Assembly: GCA_965652395.1 (NCBI GenBank)
Contig: CBFGUW010000017.1
Span: 1 to 64,000 of the forward strand
DNA from: Saccharospirillum sp965652395
GTDB lineage: Bacteria > Pseudomonadota > Gammaproteobacteria > Pseudomonadales > Natronospirillaceae
Direction of reading: 5' to 3'
Length of the DNA: 64,000 nucleotides
The notes below the pieces were generated by a model that saw only the letters and a program-made list of their open reading frames with translations, did no database searches and was not told the DNA's origin. Positions within the stretch are counted from its first letter, which is position 1. Every line of letters begins with the position of its first letter. This document shows, piece by piece, positions 43,157 through 51,509 of this stretch. Made by a program: the position numbers and the translations under genes.

Positions 43157-45040
43157 ATGAGGTATGAAGACGATTCATTAAAAGGAAAAGAAGTTTCCTG
43201 TAAGGTGATGCCTCAGGTATTGAAGGATATACGTAGACGGAACTACAGTGTGGAAGATCTTTTATTCGGTACCGGTTTGGATGAGGCCTACGTCAGTAAT
43301 ACGGGTAATCGCATTAGTTGGGCTCAGCATGCCGCTATCATGGAGAATCTGACAGGTCGGTTGAATTACTCGAAAGAAGACTTGGTTAATCTGGGCATCA
43401 TGTTGAAGGACACCACCATGTTCAAGGTGTTGAGCCTGATCGCCCGCTCGTTTTTCACGCTTCCCGAGTTTTATGTGTGGCTGCACAGTGCCGAGCATGA
43501 CAGTCCGGTTACCCAATCTGTTTCCTGTATGTCGAGTGATGTGAGTTATGATGAAAACAATAACTTTGTCATCACCCTGAGCACCCATGAATCCTACCCA
43601 CCCATATGGCAGTTTTATTGGACGAGCCTGGGGGTGATTAAGATTTTTCCTCTGGCTTATGGTCTGAATATGATCGATGTGGACATCGATTATCTCGGCG
43701 ATCACTGTATTTACCGTTTTTCGTGTCCCCAAACCGGCGGCGTTTTATCTTCCATTCGTACAAGGTTACGCCGTTGGATCAGTTGGCCTTACACCACGGT
43801 GCGGGCCGTCAGTTACCTGCGGATCGCACATGCGGAAATTCATAAGAAAAACATAGCCCTGAACAGGGAGAACCGTCATCTGACCGAAATGCAAGGGCAG
43901 TTACGAAACGCTATTAAACAAGCCGAAGACGCTTCCAAGGCGAAATCCGAATTTCTCTCAAAAATGTCACATGAGCTTCGAACTCCATTGAATGGCATCA
44001 TCGGCGCGATCGACCTGGAAATGGAGGAACGTCGTGGCCACAGTGACACCACCTATCTGGATATGGCCAGCCATTCCGCATACTCTCTGCTCGGTATCCT
44101 TAGCGACATTCTGGATGTATCGAAAATAGAATCCGAGGATTTCAAGATCAGCGTTTCTTCGTTCAACTTCTCTGAACTTCAGCAGGAAATTGCCTGCACC
44201 TTCAAACCGATGGCAAAGAAAAAGAACCTTGTCTTCGATTCGGTATCCACCATTAATGCCGGTGATTTTTTTCTGGGTGATGCCGTTAAATTGCGGCAAA
44301 TCATGCTTAACCTGGTCTCCAATGCCATCAAGTTTTGTGATCAGGGGCGTGTCAGCCTGGAAAGCTCTTGGGACGAATCGACCGGGGTGGCGGAGATCAA
44401 GGTTTCCGACACCGGTATCGGTATCGCTGAAGAGGCTCAGACACTGGTGTTCAAAGAGTTTTATCAAGCGGAAAACGACCTGACCAGGAAGCATCAGGGA
44501 ACGGGTTTGGGGCTGGCCATCATTGAGAAGCTGATCAGGAAAATGGATGGCACCATTGAATTAAAGAGTCGACTCAATGAGGGGACGACTTTCGCCGTTA
44601 AGCTCCCGTTGGCAAAAGCCGATCCGCCTCCGGAAAAAACGACGCTGCCCGGACCGGATGATCCGCCCCCCAGGGCAATGAATATTTTGTTAGTGGAAGA
44701 CAACCAGGTTAATCAGAAAATTATCGTCAAACAGATCGAGAAGGCCGGTCATCGGGTGGAGGTGGCGCAAAACGGTCAGGACGCGCTGGATAAAGTGGCT
44801 GTTGGCCACTACGACCTGGTTCTGATGGACATCATGATGCCCGTGATGGATGGCATGGAAGCCACGCGCAGGTTAAGGGAAACTTACGATCCGCAGAAAC
44901 TGCCCATACTGGCGCTCAGCGCCAATATAACATCGGATTATCTGTCTTCCTGTCAGCGGGCGGGAATGAATGAATGTTTGATCAAACCCATTCGTTATTT
45001 TGAGCTGCAGCATGTTCTGAGCCGGTATGCCCGCCGCTGA
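43157..45040 (+). CDS. soluble hybrid sensor histidine kinase/response regulator
   Basis: A 627-residue protein. Residues ~1-215 form a non-membrane sensory domain that resembles the N-terminal ligand-binding region of OruR-type AraC regulators (LLFGTGLDEAYVSNTGNRIS; LIARSFFTLPEFYVWLH). A coiled-coil linker (~225-262) leads to a HisKA domain with His272 in MSHELRTPLNG, a HATPase domain with Asn390, DTGIGI and GTGLGLAI, and a C-terminal receiver with phospho-acceptor Asp559 (LVLMDIMMPVMDG) and Lys611. No membrane helix is seen. It starts 3 bp after the oxoamine synthase stop, so the two are cotranscribed. Confidence 0.9.
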   Translation: MRYEDDSLKGKEVSCKVMPQVLKDIRRRNYSVEDLLFGTGLDEAYVSNTGNRISWAQHAAIMENLTGRLNYSKEDLVNLGIMLKDTTMFKVLSLIARSFFTLPEFYVWLHSAEHDSPVTQSVSCMSSDVSYDENNNFVITLSTHESYPPIWQFYWTSLGVIKIFPLAYGLNMIDVDIDYLGDHCIYRFSCPQTGGVLSSIRTRLRRWISWPYTTVRAVSYLRIAHAEIHKKNIALNRENRHLTEMQGQLRNAIKQAEDASKAKSEFLSKMSHELRTPLNGIIGAIDLEMEERRGHSDTTYLDMASHSAYSLLGILSDILDVSKIESEDFKISVSSFNFSELQQEIACTFKPMAKKKNLVFDSVSTINAGDFFLGDAVKLRQIMLNLVSNAIKFCDQGRVSLESSWDESTGVAEIKVSDTGIGIAEEAQTLVFKEFYQAENDLTRKHQGTGLGLAIIEKLIRKMDGTIELKSRLNEGTTFAVKLPLAKADPPPEKTTLPGPDDPPPRAMNILLVEDNQVNQKIIVKQIEKAGHRVEVAQNGQDALDKVAVGHYDLVLMDIMMPVMDGMEATRRLRETYDPQKLPILALSANITSDYLSSCQRAGMNECLIKPIRYFELQHVLSRYARR

Positions 45041-45050
45041 TCTGCAAGAA

Positions 45051-45815
45051 TCAATCCGCCAGAAACCTTTCGGTGATCCTTAAAAAAGCCGCAGGTTTTT
45101 CGGCATGCGGCCAATGTCCCGCCCCCTCGATAAGTTTGGCCTGGGCGTTCGGAAAGCGTTCCTGGATGGCCGGTTGGTCATCGGCAGTGATGTAGTTGCT
45201 GTTCATGCCTTTTATAAACAGGGTCGGACCGGAGAAGGGGGTTTTGAATTCCGGTTCGATGGCGATGTCTTCGTATTGATGTTGCAATGCTTTCAGATTA
45301 AAACGCCAGGCCAGTTGGTCGTCGTCGTTTCGATAAAGGCTCTTGAGAATAAACTGGCGGACCCCTGTGGTTTCAATGCCGTCTTTCAGAGCGTCGTCCA
45401 CGCTGCGCCTGTCTTTGTGTTGACTGAGGTCGGTTCGGTTCAGGGCATCGAAAATATCCTGATGGTGGGGCGGATAACGGCGCGGGGCGATGTCGACGAT
45501 GACCAGTCGATCGATGGCCGTCGCCTGTTTTCCCAATGCCATTTGCATGGCTACTTTGCCGCCCATGGAGTGGCCCATCAAATGGTAATGGTCGATGCCT
45601 TGGCTTTGCGCCCACTTTGCCACTTCGTCTGCAAAGACCGGGTAGCTTTGGTTGTCTATCCAGGGTGACCGCCCGTGGTTGGGCAGGTCCAGTAGGTGCA
45701 CGCGGTACTGCTCGGACAGGCCCTTGGCGATGGTGCGCCAGTTATCGCCACTGCCGAAAAGTCCATGCAGAATAATCAGGTCGGGGCCGGAGCCCAGGGT
45801 CTCGCTGTGTAACAT
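45051..45815 (-). CDS. ybfF: alpha/beta-fold esterase YbfF-like
   Basis: A 254-residue hydrolase close to E. coli YbfF, an acyl-CoA/ester hydrolase. Visible are HGLFGSGDNWRTIAKGL (oxyanion region), the nucleophile in GHSMGGKVAM, and the catalytic His in GAGHWPHAEKP. The ATG at 45815 is the family-like start (MLHSETLGSGPDLIILHG); the frame is open 48 codons further. The stop lies 10 bp after the hybrid kinase gene in convergent orientation. Confidence 0.9.
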   Translation of the reverse strand: MLHSETLGSGPDLIILHGLFGSGDNWRTIAKGLSEQYRVHLLDLPNHGRSPWIDNQSYPVFADEVAKWAQSQGIDHYHLMGHSMGGKVAMQMALGKQATAIDRLVIVDIAPRRYPPHHQDIFDALNRTDLSQHKDRRSVDDALKDGIETTGVRQFILKSLYRNDDDQLAWRFNLKALQHQYEDIAIEPEFKTPFSGPTLFIKGMNSNYITADDQPAIQERFPNAQAKLIEGAGHWPHAEKPAAFLRITERFLAD

Positions 45816-45906
45816 TCGGTAGTTGTCTCTTGTATTGGGCGTAGCTTTAAGTAAGGTGGGCGCTTCGCTTTTCAAGGCTGTGACCGGTCTGGTCCGTGGA
45901 GATATC

Positions 45907-46167
45907 ATGGAATGCCGTAGTGGGTGCGGTGCCTGTTGCATCGCTCCGTCCATTAACACTCCCTATGCCGGTATGCCGAACGGCAAGCCCGCCGGAGTGC
46001 GTTGCATCCATTTAATGGCGGACTATCGCTGTGCTTTGTTCGGTAAGCCCGAACGGCCCAAGGCCTGTGGTCAATTCCAGGCTGAACCGGACTATTGCGG
46101 TGCCGACCGAACCGAGGCATTGCGTATTCTTACCGATCTGGAGGAATGGTCCAGTCCTGTCAAATAA
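45907..46167 (+). CDS. YkgJ family cysteine cluster protein
   Basis: An 86-residue protein with the CxxxCxxCC-type zinc/iron-binding pattern: MECRSGCGACCIAPSI, then GVRCIHL, YRCALFG, KACGQF and DYCGAD. Proteins of this family bind a metal and are of unknown function. GGAG lies about 5 bases before the ATG at 45907. The gene overlaps the end of the converging HDOD gene by 8 bp. Confidence 0.88.
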   Translation: MECRSGCGACCIAPSINTPYAGMPNGKPAGVRCIHLMADYRCALFGKPERPKACGQFQAEPDYCGADRTEALRILTDLEEWSSPVK

Positions 46168-46996
46168 ACGCAGCCTGCGCCCCGGCCGCTTTTTCATTGA
46201 GTTCGGCGAAGATCGGGTCTTCCCGGTCTGCCGGTAAATGCAGACGGCTGAAGGCCGTGACCTCTTCCCAGTCTTTCCTTGCCCAGCCGCTGGTGCTCTC
46301 GGCCAGAACGATCAAATTGGCGACGGTGACCAGATCGGTTAAATCAGCGCCATCCGGCTCGCGCTCGAATTTTCGATATTCTCTCGGCACCTGGCTGATA
46401 TTGGTGGGGAAGTCCCAACGTTCCAGAATAATGCCGCCCAGGGCGCCGTGTAATTGGTCGATCACCTGCCCCAAAGTGATGTTGTCCTGTATCAGGTCAT
46501 CGCGTTCTTCGGCATAGGTCAGGATGGGCAGAGCACCGAGGCGGTGAACCAAGGCGGCCAGAATGGCCTCATCGGGTTTGGCGACACCGCTGTGACGGGC
46601 CAGAACCGAAGCCATGGCTGATACCTGGCCGGTGAGGCGCCACAGTTGACGCAAGCGCTTGTCGATCATGTCGGAGGTGGCCTGGAACATCTGCTCCATG
46701 GCAAGGCCAATGGCGAGGTTGGAGGTATAGTTCATCCCCAGACGGCTGACGGCCATCGCCAGATCCCGAACTTCCTGAGGCGCGCGCAGCAAAGGGCTGT
46801 TAACGACCCGGATGATGCGGGCACTCAGAGCGCCGTCGCGGCTGATGATTTGAGTCAGATCGGCGATGGTGGCATTGGGATCTTCCGCGGTTTCCCTCAC
46901 CTGCAATGCCACTTCGGGCAGGCTGGGTAGAACCAGCTGATCGCTGTTGAGGGCATCGACGATGTCTTGTTTGACGGTCTCGACCAGTGTGCTCAT
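46160..46996 (-). CDS. HDOD domain protein
   Basis: A 278-residue protein with an HDOD domain (residues ~15-200), a HD-related helical domain lacking the metal His-Asp pair: LPSLPEVALQVRETAEDPNATIADLTQIISRD, then VNSPLLRAPQEVRDLAMAVSRLGM, and later AALVHRLGALPIL. HDOD proteins act in motility, biofilm and stress signalling in gammaproteobacteria, usually as scaffolds. Target unknown. Confidence 0.9.
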   Translation of the reverse strand: MSTLVETVKQDIVDALNSDQLVLPSLPEVALQVRETAEDPNATIADLTQIISRDGALSARIIRVVNSPLLRAPQEVRDLAMAVSRLGMNYTSNLAIGLAMEQMFQATSDMIDKRLRQLWRLTGQVSAMASVLARHSGVAKPDEAILAALVHRLGALPILTYAEERDDLIQDNITLGQVIDQLHGALGGIILERWDFPTNISQVPREYRKFEREPDGADLTDLVTVANLIVLAESTSGWARKDWEEVTAFSRLHLPADREDPIFAELNEKAAGAQAAFI

Positions 46997-47155
46997 GGGT
47001 ACAAAGGCTTCCTAATATCATCCAGGCAAACGCACGCTGTGCGTCGGGCTGACCGGCTTGTCTACTCAGGTTTGCGACCCGATATCGTGACAGCACCGGT
47101 TCCCTTGGTGAGCTCTCGGGGGCTCACCCTCCGTTCGGAATCGCCGAACTCCGAA

Positions 47156-48055
47156 TCATTCTAGCAGCTTGAGCTCAAGACGTCGGCCTTCATCGAGAAA
47201 GAGGCGAGGCGGGTGCTCGGTATCTTTGATCACAGCCAGACCAAAGCCTTCTCCGTTGGTTACCAGCCAGTTGACCCATTCGCCGCCATTGCCGGTCTCG
47301 GTATAGAGGTTCGGGCTGTCCGGCTGCTCGGCCTCGGCCCATGCCAGGCGACTGAGTCCACGCTTGCTCTGGCCTTTGTAGTGGAGGCGGGCCACCACCT
47401 CCTGGCCGGTGTAACAGCCTTTTTTAAAGGAAATGCCGTCAAGGTGATCCAGCCCCAGCATTTGGGGTACGAAACGCTCCTGATGCTCGGCCGTTACCCA
47501 GGCGTAACCGGCTTCGATATCCAGACGTTGCCAATCTTCGGTTGGCCGGACTGGAAACCCTTCGATTCGTTCGAGCCGGGTTTCATAATCCTCCGCCTGG
47601 GCATTCAACCAGAGCAGGGCGCGTCCATCCGGTAACTGGAATGCGAAATGACCGCCACGCTGCCACACTCCCTGCTTTGCCGGGCCGAACCATTCGTCCA
47701 GCAACTCTCCGCTGTTCGGAGACACAATACCCAACCCATGGTAGTTCAGGCGTTCGTCGGCCATGCGTGAGCCGCGAAAGAAGGGAATGTATTTCTTTAA
47801 ATGACGGTGGAGCCCTTCGGCCGCTGAGGCATGGATGACGAGCTTCACATCGGCCGGGTCGGTTGCCAGGGCGACATTCCAGACATTGGCGACCACCCGA
47901 CCTTTGGCATTGCAGAACGCCCCAGGTTTGGGGCCGGTCTCAACCAGACGGTTGTAATCCTGGGTTCCCTGGCCCTGGAGAAACGTCAGGGCATCGCTGC
48001 CGGATATGCCCAGAATGGAAAGATGTTCCAGCGGGAAGAATGTAGTGTTGTTCAT
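47156..48055 (-). CDS. ygfZ: tRNA-modifying/Fe-S assembly protein YgfZ
   Basis: A 299-residue folate-binding protein of the GcvT-like family, involved in repair or assembly of certain iron-sulfur enzymes such as MiaB. The signature KKGCYTGQEVVARLHYKG is present, and the N-terminal LSILGISGSDALTFLQGQGTQD is typical. It lies divergent from sdhE-ygfX, a conserved neighbourhood. Confidence 0.95.
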   Translation of the reverse strand: MNNTTFFPLEHLSILGISGSDALTFLQGQGTQDYNRLVETGPKPGAFCNAKGRVVANVWNVALATDPADVKLVIHASAAEGLHRHLKKYIPFFRGSRMADERLNYHGLGIVSPNSGELLDEWFGPAKQGVWQRGGHFAFQLPDGRALLWLNAQAEDYETRLERIEGFPVRPTEDWQRLDIEAGYAWVTAEHQERFVPQMLGLDHLDGISFKKGCYTGQEVVARLHYKGQSKRGLSRLAWAEAEQPDSPNLYTETGNGGEWVNWLVTNGEGFGLAVIKDTEHPPRLFLDEGRRLELKLLE

Positions 48056-48089
48056 AAGGTTTCGGTTTGTTCCGTGCTAACTGGTTTCT

Positions 48090-48208
48090 GTCCTGAAACG
48101 CCTTCCCTGGCGTTTCGCGGAGTCGCTCGGAAAAAACGCGGTTTTTCCCGGCTCGCAAAATCAAGCACTTAAGTGCTCGATTTTGTCGGTACATCCTTGT
48201 ACCGCGTT
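48090..48208. repeat. structured intergenic repeat, copy 2
   Basis: Bases 48113-48208, read on the minus strand, align without gaps to 27541-27636 (86 of 96 identical). The stem GGTACA/TGTACC replaces GGTGCA/TGCACC of copy 1, a compensatory change, and most other differences fall in loops. Beyond the core, two more palindromes follow as in copy 1: GAAACGCC/GGCGTTTC around AGGGA (48096-48116), and TTTC/GAAA around AGGACA. The element occupies the gap between ygfZ and sdhE. Confidence 0.85.
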
Positions 48209-48247
48209 AGTGCCTATCCAGAAATGGTATTTCTGGATAGGCACTAA
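48207..48247. repeat. 19-bp perfect hairpin upstream of sdhE
   Basis: TTAGTGCCTATCCAGAAAT (48207-48225) pairs perfectly with 48229-48247 around a 3-nt loop. Such a long perfect stem is rare for a terminator and abuts the structured repeat at 48208. It lies 86 bp before the sdhE start. Confidence 0.8.
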
Positions 48248-48332
48248 CTGTTACACTATGCGGCCGACGGGAACCGCTTCAAGGCGGCCTGTTCGACCGA
48301 TACCTCCATTGGCTGAGTGTGGACTGAATAAC

Positions 48333-48599
48333 GTGGAATTAACAGAGCAACAAGAGCTTGAGCAACGTCGTCTCTGGTGGCATAGCCGCCGCGGGATGCT
48401 GGAGCTGGATGTCTTGCTGGTGCCTTATACCGAGAAGGTGTATCCGACGCTCAGCGAAGACGATCAACGAATCTACAAGCGTTTGATCGACAGTGAAGAT
48501 CAGGACCTGTTCAACTGGTTCTTAGAAAAGGCCAAACCGGAAGACCCGGAACTGGCGTATATGGTTCGCAAAATTCTCGATCGTGTTCAGCCCGATTGA
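48333..48599 (+). CDS. sdhE: succinate dehydrogenase flavinylation factor SdhE
   Basis: An 88-residue factor that helps covalent FAD attachment to SdhA and FrdA. The signature RRGMLELDVLL is exact, followed by EDQDLFNWFLE. A GTG start at 48333 gives the family N-terminus (ELTEQQELEQRRLWWHSRRG), although its binding site is weak. Also called YgfY/CptB and described as the antitoxin partner of YgfX. It overlaps ygfX by 17 bp. Confidence 0.94.
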   Translation: MELTEQQELEQRRLWWHSRRGMLELDVLLVPYTEKVYPTLSEDDQRIYKRLIDSEDQDLFNWFLEKAKPEDPELAYMVRKILDRVQPD

Positions 48600-49026
48600 A
48601 TGCAGCCTTAAACCTTCCCGTCTATCTCAGGGGCTGATTGTCGGTCCCGTTTTATTGATGGCTTTGTTCGGTTGGCAGGCCGGGGTGGCACTGCTCTGGT
48701 TGTTGCCAGCACTCGCCGTTACCCTGTACGTGCTGTGGCAGACGCACCGGCAGGAGCAAGCGCCCGCCTACCTTCGTTGGCAGGGCGACCAACTGCGGCT
48801 ATTCGATGAGCCGAGCCTGACTGGCTCCTCCCACCGTTATCAGTGGAACGGCCGGGGCCGACGCAACCGCCTCTATATCCGATTGGAACTGCTCAATGAC
48901 GAATCATTGCGTCATGATCTGGTTATATGGCGCGACAGCGTGACCGATGCCAACTGGCGTAGCCTGAATGCCGCTTACCGTGTCAACAGCACTCTGTTTG
49001 ATTCAAAACGCCCAGTCGCGCGGTGA
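48583..49026 (+). CDS. ygfX: YgfX family membrane protein (CptA-like)
   Basis: A 147-residue protein with two closely spaced N-terminal membrane helices (residues ~18-52) and a cytoplasmic C-terminal domain, matching YgfX/CptA, reported in E. coli as a toxin affecting FtsZ and MreB and counteracted by SdhE. It begins with GTG inside the end of sdhE. Family match is by layout, length and location; sequence is poorly conserved. Confidence 0.75.
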   Translation: MFSPIECSLKPSRLSQGLIVGPVLLMALFGWQAGVALLWLLPALAVTLYVLWQTHRQEQAPAYLRWQGDQLRLFDEPSLTGSSHRYQWNGRGRRNRLYIRLELLNDESLRHDLVIWRDSVTDANWRSLNAAYRVNSTLFDSKRPVAR

Positions 49027-49252
49027 ATCAGCGGCTTACTTTCCGCCGTGCAGTTATGAGATACTCTTTCTTTTTCTGATCTAACGGTCAGGAAAATTCT
49101 TTATTAAAGTATTCACCTGCTGAATAGTGAATATCACAACGATAAATTAGCGAAATTGTATTCAAGTCCCTAAACTCGGACCCGACAAGAATAACGAGGC
49201 TTGAGGCGCCTTTTCCGCGTCCTTGCCCTGCCGAACCGAAGAGGCCTATCAC

Positions 49253-51421
49253 ATGACTGAACGGACCCAAGAAGGCGGCCTGCAGATCGCCACTTCCCTG
49301 CATCAACTCATCGCGAACGAGATTGCCCCGGGTACAGGCATTGCGCCTTCCCATTTCTGGCAGCAGCTAGAAAGCATATTGACCGATCTGGCTCCCCGTA
49401 ACGAAGAATTACTGCGTTATCGCGACGCCCTACAAGCGAAAATCGATCAGTGGCATGCCGAACGCTCCGGTGAGGTTCACGACCCTGTGGCCTACAAAGC
49501 CTTTCTTGAAGAGATTGGTTATCTGGTTCCGGAAGGTGCCGACTTTGAAATCACGACCGACAATGTCGACACCGAGATTGCCGAACAGGCGGGGCCCCAA
49601 TTGGTGGTGCCGGTTAAGAACGCACGCTTCGCGTTGAATGCCGCCAATGCCCGCTGGGGCAGCCTCTACGATGCCCTATATGGCACCGATGCGATTCCAG
49701 AGACTGACGGCGCCGAAAAAGGCACCGGCTACAATCCCGTGCGGGGCGCCAAGGTCATCGCTTTCGCGCGTGCCCATCTTGATCAGGCTATGCCATTGGC
49801 CGATGGCTCTCATGCCGATGCCCGTGCCTATCGCATTCGCAATGGCCTATTGGCGGTTGAACTGGCCGATGGCAGTGAAAGCGGCCTGGCCAGGCCGGAG
49901 CAATTGGTGGGCTATCAGGGTGAAGCGGAATCCCCCTATGCCGTACTGCTGAAGAACAACGGCCTGCACATCGAGATTCAGATCGATCCGACCAGCCCTG
50001 TCGGCAAAACCGATGCTGCCGGGGTGAAAGATCTGCTGGTCGAGGCCGCTCTGACCACCATCATGGATTGTGAGGATTCCGTAGCGGCGGTGGATGCCGA
50101 CGACAAAGTCGAGGTTTACCGCAACTGGCTGGGTTTGATGAAGGGCGACCTGCAGGACACCTTTGAAAAAGGCGGCCGGATGCTCACCCGGCGGCTGAAC
50201 AAAGACCGCCAATACACTGCGCCAAACGGAGAAACTGTGACCCTGCATGGTCGCAGTCTGATGTTCGTTCGCAACGTCGGCCATTTGATGACCACACCGG
50301 CCATTCTCGATAAAGACGGCCGCGAAATCCCCGAAGGCATTCTGGATGGCATGGTAACGGTGCTGGCCGCACTGCACGACCTGAAAGGCAACGGCGAACT
50401 GCGTAACAGCCGTACCGGCAGCGTCTATATCGTCAAACCCAAAATGCACGGACCGGACGAAGTGGCCTTCTCCGTCACTCTGTTCGAGCGCATCGAACAG
50501 GCGTTGGGCCTGGCGAAAAACACCCTGAAAATCGGCATCATGGATGAAGAGCGTCGGACCACCGTCAATCTGAAAGAATGCATTCGTGCCGCCAGGGAGC
50601 GCACCGTGTTCATTAACACCGGCTTCCTCGACCGCACTGGTGACGAGATTCACACCTCTATGCTGGCCGGGCCGATGATCCCGAAAGCCGAGATGAAGCA
50701 GAGTGCCTGGATCGCAGCCTACGAAGACAACAATGTCGATGTTGGTTTAATCGCCGGGCTGCCCGGTAAGGCTCAAATCGGTAAAGGCATGTGGGCCATG
50801 CCGGATGAAATGGCGGCCATGCTGGAACAAAAGAAAGGCCATCCGTTGTCCGGCGCCAACACCGCCTGGGTTCCGTCGCCGAACGCGGCCGCCCTGCACA
50901 GCGTGCATTACCATCAGATCAGCGTTGCGGAACGTCAGCAAGAGTTGCGGCGTCGTGAACGTGCCAGTCTGGATGATATTCTCACCATTCCATTGCTGAC
51001 CGATCCGTCGCGTCTCTCGCCCGAAGCCATCCAGAAAGAGCTGGATAACAACGCCCAGGGTATCCTCGGTTATGTGGTTCGCTGGGTGGAGCAGGGAATC
51101 GGTTGCTCCAAAGTGCCGGATATCAATAACGTCGGTTTGATGGAAGATCGCGCCACCCTGCGGATCTCCAGCCAGCACATGGCGAACTGGCTGCATCATG
51201 GGCTCTGTTCAGAGGAGCAGGTGATGGAAACCCTGCAGCGCATGGCCAAAGTCGTCGACCAGCAAAACGCCGGTGACCCTGAGTATAAAGCCATGACGCC
51301 CAACTATGACGACAGTGTGGCGTTTCAGGCCGCGAAAGCCTTGGTACTGGAAGGCCTGCGTCAACCGAACGGTTATACTGAGCCGTTATTGCACGCCTAT
51401 CGCCAAAAGGCCAAGGCTTAA
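49253..51421 (+). CDS. glcB: malate synthase G
   Basis: A 722-residue enzyme condensing glyoxylate and acetyl-CoA to malate in the glyoxylate shunt. Characteristic regions are EDSVAAVDADDKVEVYRNWLG, GRSLMFVRNVGHLMT, KPKMHGPDEVAF, GIMDEERRTTVNLKECI and WVPSPNAAALHSVHYH. The ATG at 49253 has AGAGG 8 bases upstream and gives the family start MTERTQEGGL. The 226-bp upstream region is AT-rich and probably carries regulatory sites, none assigned. Confidence 0.97.
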   Translation: MTERTQEGGLQIATSLHQLIANEIAPGTGIAPSHFWQQLESILTDLAPRNEELLRYRDALQAKIDQWHAERSGEVHDPVAYKAFLEEIGYLVPEGADFEITTDNVDTEIAEQAGPQLVVPVKNARFALNAANARWGSLYDALYGTDAIPETDGAEKGTGYNPVRGAKVIAFARAHLDQAMPLADGSHADARAYRIRNGLLAVELADGSESGLARPEQLVGYQGEAESPYAVLLKNNGLHIEIQIDPTSPVGKTDAAGVKDLLVEAALTTIMDCEDSVAAVDADDKVEVYRNWLGLMKGDLQDTFEKGGRMLTRRLNKDRQYTAPNGETVTLHGRSLMFVRNVGHLMTTPAILDKDGREIPEGILDGMVTVLAALHDLKGNGELRNSRTGSVYIVKPKMHGPDEVAFSVTLFERIEQALGLAKNTLKIGIMDEERRTTVNLKECIRAARERTVFINTGFLDRTGDEIHTSMLAGPMIPKAEMKQSAWIAAYEDNNVDVGLIAGLPGKAQIGKGMWAMPDEMAAMLEQKKGHPLSGANTAWVPSPNAAALHSVHYHQISVAERQQELRRRERASLDDILTIPLLTDPSRLSPEAIQKELDNNAQGILGYVVRWVEQGIGCSKVPDINNVGLMEDRATLRISSQHMANWLHHGLCSEEQVMETLQRMAKVVDQQNAGDPEYKAMTPNYDDSVAFQAAKALVLEGLRQPNGYTEPLLHAYRQKAKA

Positions 51422-51509
51422 GTAGACCTGGCGGGGCAGATGGGGTTCGGCGCTTTTGGCGTCGATTCTCAGCGCTCGAGTTTCGAATTTCCGCCCTGCC
51501 GGGCAATCT

